A program made the translations under genes and the position numbers. A DNA stretch of 6,720 bases, from NCBI GenBank assembly GCA_012032975.1, contig JAAUPU010000164.1, forward strand, positions 1-6,720, in the 5' to 3' direction. The notes beneath the pieces are model-generated. The model saw only the letters and a program-made list of their open reading frames with translations, had not been told where the DNA came from and did no database searches. Numbering within the stretch: the stretch's first letter is position 1; the number at the start of each line of letters is the position of its first letter. This document shows positions 1-6,720 of this stretch, in pieces. Origin of the DNA: Caldilineaceae bacterium (GTDB taxonomy: Bacteria > Chloroflexota > Anaerolineae > Caldilineales > Caldilineaceae).

Positions 1-2
1 GA

Positions 3-830
3 TCAGGTTTTGGCGCAGGTGTGATAGTGTCGATTGAGCTCCACCAGCCGATCCTCGATATTGCGCTCCGCATTTTGCATGGAACCCAATCGGCTGGCGT
101 TTTCGCTGGCCAGCGCCTCGGCCGAACCGCGGTAGAGTGTGACGAAAAGATATTGTCGCACCAGCGCGGCGAAGAGTTGATCCCAGGGCATCGTAAATGT
201 CGGCAGGACGTGCGAGGGCCACGCCGTTTTTTCCAGCGTACTCAGCCACTCCAGGTCCAGGGGCAACAGACGGCTGAAGACGGGGACGTAGGCCGCGCCG
301 CCAGCGGGCCGGTTGTGGAATAGCACGATCTCATCGGTATGGCGCTCCAGCCGCCAACGTTCGATGACTATCAGCAACTCCTGCACCAAGGGGTGACGCC
401 AGCGAGGCCGGCAGGTGTTCCCAGACACTTGCCGCACAGCCAACCCCGCCTCTTCCAACAGAACGGCCACCCGAACGCCGACCGCAGCGACTGTCGGTGC
501 AACGTGGTTGCGATGAAGCCGGTCTATCTGCGCCGCGGCGATGGTCGCGATTCGCTCGTTGTATGCACCGCAGAGGCCCTGGTCGGAACCGAAGACGATC
601 GCGCCCAGCGCCGGATTTGGCTGCTTTTCGGCGACCACGCTTCTGCCGTTGCGGTCGCTCAACACGATATGCAGCCCCATCTCCACCGTGCGATTGTATT
701 CGGCCAGCGACGCTACTGCCCGTTCGTAGTGACGGATATTCACAGCCGCCAGCGTCTTCATGGTCTTGACCACGCCGAGCAGATCGGTCGCACTCTTGAT
801 CTGGCGCCGCAACGATTCAGGGGTTTGCAT
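3..830 (-). CDS. atpG: N-type ATPase gamma subunit (AtpG)
   Basis: Central rotor shaft of the F1 head, linking alpha/beta catalysis to the c ring. The product is 275 residues. The N-terminal helix (about 1-55, with [11 protein letters not shown] at 20-30) and the C-terminal helix (about 215-270, with the run [16 protein letters not shown] near 236-251) form the coiled-coil shaft. The conserved DQGLCGAYN motif lies at residues 83-91. I chose the ATG at 830 because homology begins there; longer reading upstream is only the shadow of atpA. A GGAG lies 10 bases upstream (841-844). The gene overlaps the atpA end by 14 bases, so it is probably translationally coupled. Oddity: residues about 136-146 ([11 protein letters not shown]) do not look like the family. 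The other two frames over 392-426 read WEHLPA and then AGVTP, which join onto the in-frame LVQELL. This suggests three one-base losses that cancel out. Identity as gamma is sure; the local sequence is doubtful. Confidence 0.93.
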   Translation of the reverse strand: MQTPESLRRQIKSATDLLGVVKTMKTLAAVNIRHYERAVASLAEYNRTVEMGLHIVLSDRNGRSVVAEKQPNPALGAIVFGSDQGLCGAYNERIATIAAAQIDRLHRNHVAPTVAAVGVRVAVLLEEAGLAVRQVSGNTCRPRWRHPLVQELLIVIERWRLERHTDEIVLFHNRPAGGAAYVPVFSRLLPLDLEWLSTLEKTAWPSHVLPTFTMPWDQLFAALVRQYLFVTLYRGSAEALASENASRLGSMQNAERNIEDRLVELNRHYHTCAKT

Positions 831-2390
831 GGTCGGCTTGCTCCATCGCCAGGTCAGTGGCCAGGTCAGTGGCCAAGTCAGTGGCCTCTGCCAATACCCG
901 CAGCAACTGCGCCTGATCCCCGTCCGCCAATGGCTCGCCAGCTTCGATTTGCCGGCAGAGCGCAGGCAGCTCTGCCGTTGTCTGGCTGCGCATGGCGCGT
1001 TCAACTGCCGGGACATCGGCCAGCGCCACCGGGTCAAAGAGACCCTGGTTCAACGCCAACAATGCGGCCACCTGCTGGGCCGCCGGGATGGGCTGGTACT
1101 GAGGCTGCTTGAGCAGCTCTCGCACGCGGCGCCCCCGCTCCAGGGTCTTGCGCGTCTGTTCATCCAGCCGGGTGCTAAAGCGCGAGAAGATCTCCAATTC
1201 CTCGAACTGGGCATAGGCCAGACGCAGCTCGCCCGCCACGGCGCGATAGGCCGGCAACTGGGCCTTGCCCCCCACCCGCGAGACCGACTTGCCCACATCC
1301 ACTGCCGGAATCACCCCCTTCTGGAAAAGCGTCGGCGAGAGGTAGATCTGGCCATCGGTGATGGAGATCAGGTTGGTGGGGATATAGGCGGACATATCCT
1401 GGGCGTGGGTTTCGATGATCGGCAGCGCGGTCATGGAGCCGCCGCCATGGGCGGGCTTGAGATGGGTCGAACGTTCCAGCAGCCGCGAGTGAATATAGAA
1501 GATGTCGCCAGGATAGGCCTCGCGGCCAGGGGGGCGACGCAGCAGCAGCGAAAGCTCGCGATAGGCGCGGGCGTGGTGGGTCAGGTCGTCGTAGACGATC
1601 AGCACATCCTGGCCCTGGGCCATAAAGCTTTCGCCCATTGCGGTGGCAGCATAGGGGGCGACAAATTGCAGACCGGGTGGATCCTCGCCGCTGGCCACGA
1701 CGACGATGGTATAGGCCAACGCGCCGTGGTCGCGCAGGTCCGCAACGAGCTTGGCCACGGCGCTGGTGCGCTGGCCCACGGCGCAATAGATGCAGAGCAC
1801 GCCGGCGTCTGCCTGGTTGAGGATGGCATCCAGCGCGATGGCCGATTTGCCGGTCTGTCGGTCGCCCAGGATCAACTCGCGCTGGCCGCGGCCGATCGGC
1901 AACAGCGCATCCACCACCTTGACGCCGGTCTGCAACGGTTTGGTCACCGGCGCACGCTGCATGATGGCCGGCGCGCGCGCTCGACGGCGCTGCGTTGCGT
2001 CGCGCGGATCGGGCCAAGATCATCCAGCGGCTGACCCACGGCATTGACGACGCGGCCCAACATGCCCACCCCAACCGGGACATCCAGCACCCGCCCCGTG
2101 CGATGGATCTGCGCGCCCGCCCGCAGTGCGGCGCTGTCGCCCAACAAGACAACGCCTGCCTCGTCTGCATCCAGGTTGAAGACCACGCCCGGCAAGCCAT
2201 CGGCGAATTCGACCACCTCGTCCAGGCGCACGCCGGGAAGCCCGACCACCCGCGCGATACCGTGGCCGACGAAGGTCACGACGCCAAACTCGCGGTCGCT
2301 GAGTACGGGCGCAAATGTGGCGGCCAGCTGGTCCAGCCGGGAGAGCGTGCTATCGAGGACGCTCTTGACTTCATCCTTCGGCGTGGTCAT
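817..2390 (-). CDS. atpA: N-type ATPase alpha subunit (AtpA), with one apparent frameshift
   Basis: Non-catalytic nucleotide-binding subunit of the F1 head, three copies per complex. The first segment (2390 to about 1978) gives residues 1-138: an N-terminal helix that contacts the peripheral stalk, then the beta-barrel. The second segment (about 1977 to 817) gives the rest: PLQTG near 152, Walker A GDRQTGKS near 176-183, Walker B LIVYDD near 264-269, the signature [11 protein letters not shown], and the arginine finger in SVSRVGG near 372, followed by the helical C-terminal domain. The frames join in a GC-dinucleotide run at about 1975-1983, where VER should continue as [11 protein letters not shown]. 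Adding one base there gives 524 residues, a normal alpha length. Uncorrected, the protein stops at 1944 after 148 residues, before the P-loop. The ATG at 2388-2390 overlaps the atpF stop as ATGA and has no recognisable Shine-Dalgarno, so initiation probably depends on atpF termination. The C-terminus carries an (A-T-D-L) triplet repeat. Sequencing error or real decay cannot be told apart here. Confidence 0.93.
851..886 (-). repeat. Three tandem 12-bp repeats at the atpA 3' end
   Basis: Units 851-862 and 863-874 are identical (aggtcagtggcc) and 875-886 differs by one base. The period is four codons, so alpha gains [12 protein letters not shown] near its C-terminus without losing frame. The repeat ends about 20 bases before the atpG start codon, and close to the GGAG at 841-844 that may serve atpG. 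It looks like a slippage-prone minisatellite, and copy number may differ among relatives. Confidence 0.9.
2387..2390 (-). promoter_or_regulatory. ATGA stop/start overlap coupling atpF to atpA
   Basis: The atpF TGA (2387-2389) and the atpA ATG (2388-2390) share bases. The 20 bases before the atpA ATG contain no AGGAG-like element, unlike most upstream genes in this operon. Ribosomes finishing atpF most likely re-initiate on atpA. This is inference from sequence layout. Confidence 0.7.
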
Positions 2391-3235
2391 GGCTGGTTAG
2401 CCAGACTCAGCTCTGGCTGTGGGGATGGCGAGATCGTTCCTGGGTCAGGTTCGCCCTGGCTCTCCACCTCTTCCGCGTCGAACAGATGATCCAACTGGGC
2501 CGCGATGGTTTCCAGATAGTCACGCAGCGACCAGGCCAGTCGCCGGGCGCCAACCTGAAGCTCGACGCCGCAGATCAGATCGGCCTCTCGCTCGAAGCGG
2601 ACGCTGATCTCCTCCATCTCGCCGGCGGAGACAAAAAACTGTTGCAGCGCCTCCACGATCTGTTGCCGCTGTTGATAGGCCAACTCGAAGCTGGTTCGGA
2701 TCAGCACCAGCGACGTCTGACCCTGGGAAGGCGCCAGCCCGCGCGTTTCCGGATCGACGGCGTTCAGCCGCCGAATGAAGCTGTCGATGATGCGCGCTTC
2801 CAACGCTTCGTCGGCCAGATCCGAGAGCGCACGACGTGTGAGATACATCGCGCTTTCGCCCAGACGTCGGCGCAGCTCCAGGAGGAAAAGCTCCTTTTCA
2901 TGCTCGACGGCCGCGTACCAGCGTCCTTGCATCTCCTCCACTTCCTCGCGCGCTTCGCCGATCATCCGCTTGCGGCGCGCTTCGGCCTCGGCTTCGGCTT
3001 CTGCCACCAGCCTCTCGCGGGCGCGCTCCAACTCATCCTGCTGGGCGAGAAAGCGCGCGCGTTCTTGCTCTGCCTGTTCGGTCTGCTGCGCGGCGCTCTG
3101 AAAGCGTGCGGCCAGGTCGGACTCCCGGGTCTGCATCGCCTGGAGCACGGGTCGATAGAGATAGCGCCGCAAGAGCCAGACCAGGATCAAGAAGTTGACG
3201 AGTTGGGCAAAATAGGTAAACCAATCGATCTGCAT
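2387..3235 (-). CDS. atpF: N-type ATPase subunit b (AtpF), long form with delta-like C-terminal region
   Basis: Peripheral stalk that holds the F1 head still against the rotor. The product is 282 residues, against about 155-170 for ordinary b. Residues about 8-30 form the single membrane anchor (FAQLVNFLILVWLLRRYLYRPV, then the stalk). Residues about 36-128 are a highly charged coiled coil including an (AE)n run at 79-86. Residues about 129-160 are helical. Residues about 175-250 resemble the C-terminal part of F1 delta: a hydrophobic strand SLVLIRT, a helix ending ALQQFF, then FEREADLICGVELQVGARR followed by SLRDYL. The last ~30 residues are an acidic, proline-rich tail. ATG at 3235 with AGGAGGG 6 bases upstream; 3 bases after the atpE stop. 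Its stop overlaps the atpA start (ATGA). Long b is usual for N-ATPases; the delta replacement is my inference from sequence resemblance and the absence of atpH. Confidence 0.92.
   Translation of the reverse strand: MQIDWFTYFAQLVNFLILVWLLRRYLYRPVLQAMQTRESDLAARFQSAAQQTEQAEQERARFLAQQDELERARERLVAEAEAEAEARRKRMIGEAREEVEEMQGRWYAAVEHEKELFLLELRRRLGESAMYLTRRALSDLADEALEARIIDSFIRRLNAVDPETRGLAPSQGQTSLVLIRTSFELAYQQRQQIVEALQQFFVSAGEMEEISVRFEREADLICGVELQVGARRLAWSLRDYLETIAAQLDHLFDAEEVESQGEPDPGTISPSPQPELSLANQP
2981..3004 (-). repeat. Four imperfect 6-bp repeats encoding an Ala-Glu run in AtpF
   Basis: The plus strand reads ttcggc, ctcggc, ttcggc, ttctgc in succession. On the coding strand this gives alternating Ala and Glu within the coiled-coil stalk, which suits a helix. 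It is low-complexity coding DNA and not a mobile or regulatory repeat. Confidence 0.7.
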
Positions 3236-3238
3236 CGA

Positions 3239-3517
3239 TCACCCTCCTGCCTGTGCGATCACCTGGTTCCAAAATGGGTTGGCAAAGATCAGAATCATGG
3301 CGACTACAAAGCAGTAGATGGCCGTCGATTCGACCATGGCCAGACCGACGAAGAGCGTGCGGGTGATCGTGTTGGCTTCATCCGGCTGCTGTGCGATGGA
3401 GCTGAGCGCCTGGGCGAGTGCGCGCCCTTCGCCCAGCGCCGGCGCAACCGAACCGATCGCGATGGTCAGCCCTGCCGTCATGATGGAAACCATGCCGATG
3501 AGCGTTGCTCCGTCCAT
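3239..3517 (-). CDS. atpE: N-type ATPase subunit c (AtpE), ion-binding rotor ring protein
   Basis: Forms the membrane rotor ring; each copy carries one ion. The product is 92 residues, with two helices: about 5-37 and about 52-82, joined by the polar loop QQPDEANTITR (43-53). Helix 2 has the essential E63 followed by S64, T65 and Y68, matching the Na+ ligands E65, S66, T67 and Y70 of the Ilyobacter tartaricus ring. Helix 1 has E30 where that ring has Q32, so two carboxylates face the site. Helix 1 glycines are eroded: the five positions of the usual GxGxGxGxG read S23, A25, A27, G29, G31. I chose the ATG at 3517, which has AGGGGGG 6 bases upstream. A TTG at 3535 would add six residues but has no properly spaced binding site. 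The loop has AQQP in place of the usual ARQP, as N-ATPase c subunits do. Ion choice, Na+ or H+, is not settled by sequence. Confidence 0.95.
   Translation of the reverse strand: MDGATLIGMVSIMTAGLTIAIGSVAPALGEGRALAQALSSIAQQPDEANTITRTLFVGLAMVESTAIYCFVVAMILIFANPFWNQVIAQAGG
3242..3248 (-). promoter_or_regulatory. Ribosome binding site of atpF
   Basis: The coding strand reads AGGAGGG, 6 bases before the atpF ATG, and lies inside the last codons of atpE. It is the strongest Shine-Dalgarno in the window and fixes the start at 3235. Confidence 0.85.
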
Positions 3518-3523
3518 ACCAAA

Positions 3524-3530
3524 CCCCCCT
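3524..3530 (-). promoter_or_regulatory. Ribosome binding site of atpE
   Basis: The coding strand reads AGGGGGG, ending 6 bases before the ATG at 3517. It decides the start in favour of that ATG and against the in-frame TTG at 3535. A strong site fits a subunit needed in many copies. Confidence 0.75.
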
Positions 3531-3567
3531 GCCAAACTCCTTGGCGTTCTGAATGCCCCGGCGACAA

Positions 3568-4239
3568 TCAGGCCGGGTTCTGGCTGGTAGCCGACGCGAT
3601 GTAGACCGTGGCCAGCACAGCGAAAATATAAGCTTGAATCACGCCCACCAACATGCCCATCAACTGCATGACGATGGGGAAAAAGAGCGGCACAATGGCC
3701 AGCAAGATGGCGATGATCATCTCGCCGCTCATGACGTTGCCGAAGAGACGCACAGCCAGCGCCAACGTGCGCGAGAGTTCGCCGATGATGTTAAAAGGCA
3801 GCATGAACACGGAAGGCTGAATGTAGAGACGCAGATAGTTGCGCAGACCCTTGTGCTGGATGCCATAGATCGGCACGGCCAGGAAAACGCAGGTTGCCAG
3901 CGCCGCCGTGGTCGAAAGCGAGCCGGTTGGCGCGCGATAGCCGGGCACGATGCTGAGCAGGTTCAAGGTCACGATGAAGAGAAAGAGCGTGCCCACGAAG
4001 GCCAAGAAACGCGTAGGCTCCTGCCCGGTGATCTCGCGAATCTGCGCCTGGATCAGCGTCACCAGCGATTCCAGAAAGGCCTGCCGCGCCGGCGCGTGGG
4101 CGCCTGTGACGAGGTTGCGCGTCACCAAGCGCGCCCCTCCGACCAGCAGCACCATCGCCACCCATGTAAAGAGCAACGTGGCGTTGAGCGTCCAGAATCC
4201 TTGCTGCCAATAGACGATCTCATCGGGCGTCAATTGCAT
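3568..4239 (-). CDS. atpB: N-type ATPase subunit a (AtpB)
   Basis: Stator channel protein that delivers ions to and from the c ring. The product is 223 residues, with about five to six hydrophobic segments: near 17-37, 77-99, 110-127, 145-165, 172-198 and 200-216. The essential arginine is R164 in AVRLFGN, equivalent to R210 of E. coli a. E173 in SGEM corresponds to E. coli E219, and Q202 in GVIQAYIF corresponds to E. coli Q252. The protein is shorter than E. coli a (271 residues), as expected for the N-type. ATG at 4239 with AGGAG 6 bases upstream; 13 bases after atpR. A 50-base gap follows before atpE. Nothing is missing or broken; all key residues of a working channel are visible. Confidence 0.95.
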   Translation of the reverse strand: MQLTPDEIVYWQQGFWTLNATLLFTWVAMVLLVGGARLVTRNLVTGAHAPARQAFLESLVTLIQAQIREITGQEPTRFLAFVGTLFLFIVTLNLLSIVPGYRAPTGSLSTTAALATCVFLAVPIYGIQHKGLRNYLRLYIQPSVFMLPFNIIGELSRTLALAVRLFGNVMSGEMIIAILLAIVPLFFPIVMQLMGMLVGVIQAYIFAVLATVYIASATSQNPA

Positions 4240-4245
4240 GACCAG

Positions 4246-4250
4246 CTCCT
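4246..4250 (-). promoter_or_regulatory. Ribosome binding site of atpB
   Basis: AGGAG on the coding strand, 6 bases before the ATG at 4239. The same 6-base spacing is seen before atpR, atpE and atpF, which supports all four chosen starts. Confidence 0.75.
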
Positions 4251-4252
4251 GT

Positions 4253-4537
4253 TCACTCTGGCGCCAGTCTGCGCGTCAGATAGACGCGCGCCAGCCAGAA
4301 CCCGGCCAAACTGACCAGCAGCCTCGCCCAATCCGCGCCGGTGACGATGGCTAGCCCCGCCACTGCGAGCAACGTGCGACCGACGAAGCTGGCCAAGAAG
4401 AGCCATTCCGGCCGTTGTGCGCTGGACAACTGGCGCACTGTCCACCACAGCCCGCCGTAGTAGAAAAACCCCAAACCCAACCCACCGACCAGGGCAATGC
4501 CCATCGCCATTCCATCCACTTCCATCGGGTTCAACAT
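4253..4537 (-). CDS. atpR: N-type ATPase membrane subunit AtpR
   Basis: Small membrane protein found only in N-ATPase operons. The product is 94 residues with three predicted membrane helices: about 11-31, 44-66 and 69-87. The first is rich in glycine and aromatic residues (GGLGLGFFYYGGLWW). Arginines lie within or at the edge of helices, at R54 (FVGRTLL) and R84 (FWLARVYL). In this family conserved arginines have been proposed to pair with the c-subunit glutamates, perhaps to keep the c ring stable or to help assemble it; no reaction is known. ATG at 4537 has AGAGGAG 6 bases upstream. Later ATGs (residues 5, 10 and 12) lack such a site. It sits between atpQ and atpB, exactly where the family places it. 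Confidence 0.92.
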   Translation of the reverse strand: MLNPMEVDGMAMGIALVGGLGLGFFYYGGLWWTVRQLSSAQRPEWLFLASFVGRTLLAVAGLAIVTGADWARLLVSLAGFWLARVYLTRRLAPE

Positions 4538-4543
4538 GCAGAA

Positions 4544-4550
4544 CTCCTCT
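4544..4550 (-). promoter_or_regulatory. Ribosome binding site of atpR
   Basis: AGAGGAG on the coding strand, 6 bases before the ATG at 4537. It fixes the first of several closely spaced in-frame ATGs as the start, and fills most of the 13-base atpQ-atpR gap. Confidence 0.75.
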
Positions 4551-4907
4551 CTACTCGATCATCTGGCGTTCGCGGGTCAACCAGTACCACGCGTTGAGAC
4601 AGCCCAACACCACACCCACGAAGAGCAGCATGAGCGTCCACGAGTAACGGCTGGGCCACATGGCGTCGATCCAGACGCCGATGGCAATGCAGAGCAGCGC
4701 CGGAATCGCAACCGACCAACCGATCATGCCGAACATACCCAGCCCGAACCAGACGCTGCGGTTGCGTGCGGAACGCGCCTTGATCTTGCGAGTCTCTTTT
4801 TCGCCAACCAGCGTGATCAGTTCCTCCTGTTCGGACAAGCGGTCGATCTGCTCGTCGCTGGGGGATGGCTGCCCATCCACGCCGTCGCGTTCAATCGGCT
4901 CGACCAT
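4551..4907 (-). CDS. atpQ: N-type ATPase AtpI-like membrane protein AtpQ
   Basis: AtpI-related accessory protein, likely a helper in c-ring assembly or divalent-cation handling by analogy with AtpI; it is probably not part of the catalytic machine. The product is 118 residues. Residues 1-50 are soluble and charged (acidic first, then basic KIKARSARNR). Two membrane helices follow, about 53-80 and 89-110, with the AtpI-type glycine-rich pattern GMIGWSVAIPALL and IGVWIDAMW, then a short basic-acidic tail. ATG at 4907, 3 bases after the atpC stop, with GAGGA 8 bases upstream inside the atpC end. It stops 13 bases before atpR. The position between atpC and atpR is diagnostic for an N-ATPase operon. 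Confidence 0.9.
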   Translation of the reverse strand: MVEPIERDGVDGQPSPSDEQIDRLSEQEELITLVGEKETRKIKARSARNRSVWFGLGMFGMIGWSVAIPALLCIAIGVWIDAMWPSRYSWTLMLLFVGVVLGCLNAWYWLTRERQMIE

Positions 4908-4910
4908 CGG

Positions 4911-5294
4911 CTATGTCCTCAACTCCATAAAGCGCCGCACAAAATCTGCTTCCAGCCTGGCCAGGGCGGTGCGGGCGCGCCGCTCGCGCTCATCCAACAC
5001 CTGAAACTGGTCGGCCACGGTCTTGCGCAGTGTGCCTAAATTGGGGCCGCGGGCCGCGTTGACAACCGAGACCAGCACTTCGTCGCCCTTCTTGACCAGG
5101 ATGCCCTGATCGACGGCGATGAACTCCTCGCGGCCGTCGGTCAACTCGTAGGCCAACAGACCGGGCGCCAGCGCGGCCACAAAATCGATATGCCGCGGCA
5201 ACAGACAGAACGACCCATTCTCGGCCTCGGCGATCACCTTCGTCACCTCCACATCGACCAGGATCTGGGTCGGCAACAGGATCTTTAGACGCAT
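4911..5294 (-). CDS. atpC: N-type ATPase epsilon subunit (AtpC)
   Basis: Part of the central rotor stalk; epsilon couples gamma to the c ring and can restrain ATP hydrolysis. The product is 127 residues. Residues 1-85 are the beta-sandwich, with the typical ENGSFCLLPRHIDFVAAL (25-42) and FIAVDQGILVKKGDEV (58-73). Residues about 87-125 are two charged helices. The start at 5294 (MRLKILLPTQ) matches where homology begins and has CAGGGCG, with AGGG 9 bases upstream. An in-frame ATG at 5321 would add nine residues without a good binding site, and a TTG at 5345 would run into the inverted repeat; both were rejected. Separated from atpD by 126 bases, unusually far for this compact operon. Confidence 0.94.
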   Translation of the reverse strand: MRLKILLPTQILVDVEVTKVIAEAENGSFCLLPRHIDFVAALAPGLLAYELTDGREEFIAVDQGILVKKGDEVLVSVVNAARGPNLGTLRKTVADQFQVLDERERRARTALARLEADFVRRFMELRT

Positions 5295-5324
5295 GGTTCG
5301 TCGCCCTGCTCTTGCCGACATATC

Positions 5325-5388
5325 GATTCCGGGAATCGGCGACAAACTTCACGCACGCCGAGAATGCCTGTCGCCGATTCCCAGAATC
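5325..5388 (-). repeat. Long inverted repeat (hairpin) between atpD and atpC
   Basis: Arms 5325-5344 and 5369-5388 are reverse complements over 20 bases with a single mismatch, around a 24-base loop (5345-5368). The mismatch (C5330 against A5383 on the plus strand) becomes a G-U pair in the operon transcript, so the RNA stem is fully paired. Each arm also contains a smaller palindrome of the form GATTC-nnn-GAATC. No T-run follows on the transcribed strand, so it is not a standard intrinsic terminator. It lies 30 bases above the atpC start and leaves the atpC binding site free. Possible roles: mRNA stabiliser or processing site setting beta over epsilon, attenuator, or a copy of a dispersed palindromic element. 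Confidence 0.85.
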
Positions 5389-5390
5389 CT

Positions 5391-5420
5391 GCACCCCGCG
5401 TCAACGCACCCCGCACCATG

Positions 5421-5432
<12 letters not shown>
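5391..5432 (-). repeat. Short direct repeats around the atpD stop codon
   Basis: On the coding strand GGGGTGCG(C/T)TGAC occurs at 5420-5432 and at 5400-5412 (13 bases, one difference), 20 bases apart. A third partial copy, GGGGTGC, lies at 5391-5397. The first copy contains the atpD stop codon TGA at 5421-5423. The array runs straight into the hairpin at 5388, so the whole 5325-5432 stretch looks like inserted or duplicated DNA. Confidence 0.65.

Positions 5433-6720
<1,288 letters not shown>

Noticed and set aside
831..1037. N-terminal extension of AtpG with a W-P-L-T repeat
   Set aside because: It is the out-of-frame reading of the 12-bp repeat in atpA; family homology begins at the ATG at 830.
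760..2034. Long plus-strand open frame of 424 codons opposite atpA
   Set aside because: It is the antisense shadow of atpA in GC-rich DNA; its translation is rich in H, R and Q, lacks any recognisable domain, and the opposite strand encodes an unmistakable alpha subunit.
2486..3604. Plus-strand open frame of 372 codons opposite atpF and atpE
   Set aside because: It crosses several real genes antisense, has no binding site or domain pattern, and mirrors the codon bias of the minus-strand genes.
5295..5345. Longer AtpC starting at TTG 5345 or ATG 5321
   Set aside because: The extra residues have no family counterpart, neither start has a spaced AGGAG element, and the longer one would translate part of the inverted repeat.
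5325..5388. Intrinsic terminator between atpD and atpC
   Set aside because: The stem is strong, but the transcribed strand after it reads GATATGTCGGCAAG, with no T-run. Termination there would also cut off seven genes of one complex.
5375..5410. Promoter for atpC: TTGACG followed 17 bases later by GGAATC
   Set aside because: The -35-like box is fair but the -10 position bears no likeness to TATAAT and falls inside the hairpin arm.

Overview
The window is almost entirely one operon, read on the minus strand. It encodes a second, divergent class of rotary ATPase: the N-type ATPase, called 'alternate F1Fo ATPase' in protein-family catalogues. In transcription order, from the right edge to the left, the genes are atpD (beta, start beyond the right edge), atpC (epsilon), atpQ (AtpI-like membrane protein), atpR (small membrane protein), atpB (a), atpE (c), atpF (long b), atpA (alpha) and atpG (gamma, stop codon at bases 3-5). 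The order D-C-Q-R-B-E-F-A-G, the presence of atpQ and atpR, and the absence of an atpH (delta) gene are the hallmarks of N-ATPases. Housekeeping F-ATPases instead run I-B-E-F-H-A-G-D-C.

Organism: the DNA is GC-rich, with strong G/C preference at third positions and AGGAG-type ribosome binding sites, so it is bacterial. N-ATPase operons are scattered by lateral transfer across proteobacteria, planctomycetes, cyanobacteria, chlorobia, some other phyla and a few methanogenic archaea. The operon alone does not identify the host. Such genomes usually also carry a normal ATP synthase elsewhere.

Layout: 5421-6720 is atpD, broken by two apparent one-base losses. 5295-5420 is the only real intergenic space and holds a strong 20-bp inverted repeat. 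4911-5294 atpC, 4551-4907 atpQ, 4253-4537 atpR, 3568-4239 atpB, 3239-3517 atpE and 2387-3235 atpF are intact; most are packed with gaps of 3 to 13 bases, the exception being 50 bases between atpB and atpE. 817-2390 is atpA, with one apparent one-base loss. 3-830 is atpG, open throughout but with a short stretch that appears to be read in the wrong frame.

How the parts work together: alpha, beta, gamma and epsilon form the soluble catalytic head and stalk. The c ring and subunit a form the ion path. AtpF is the peripheral stalk and seems to carry a delta-like C-terminal domain, which would explain the missing delta gene. AtpQ and AtpR are membrane factors thought to help assemble or stabilise the c ring. 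The c subunit has the Na+-type E-S-T-x-x-Y ligand set in helix 2 and a second carboxylate in helix 1, so coupling could be to Na+ or H+. The most unusual points are the hairpin between atpD and atpC, the same-direction one-base losses confined to the F1 genes, and the delta-like tail of AtpF.
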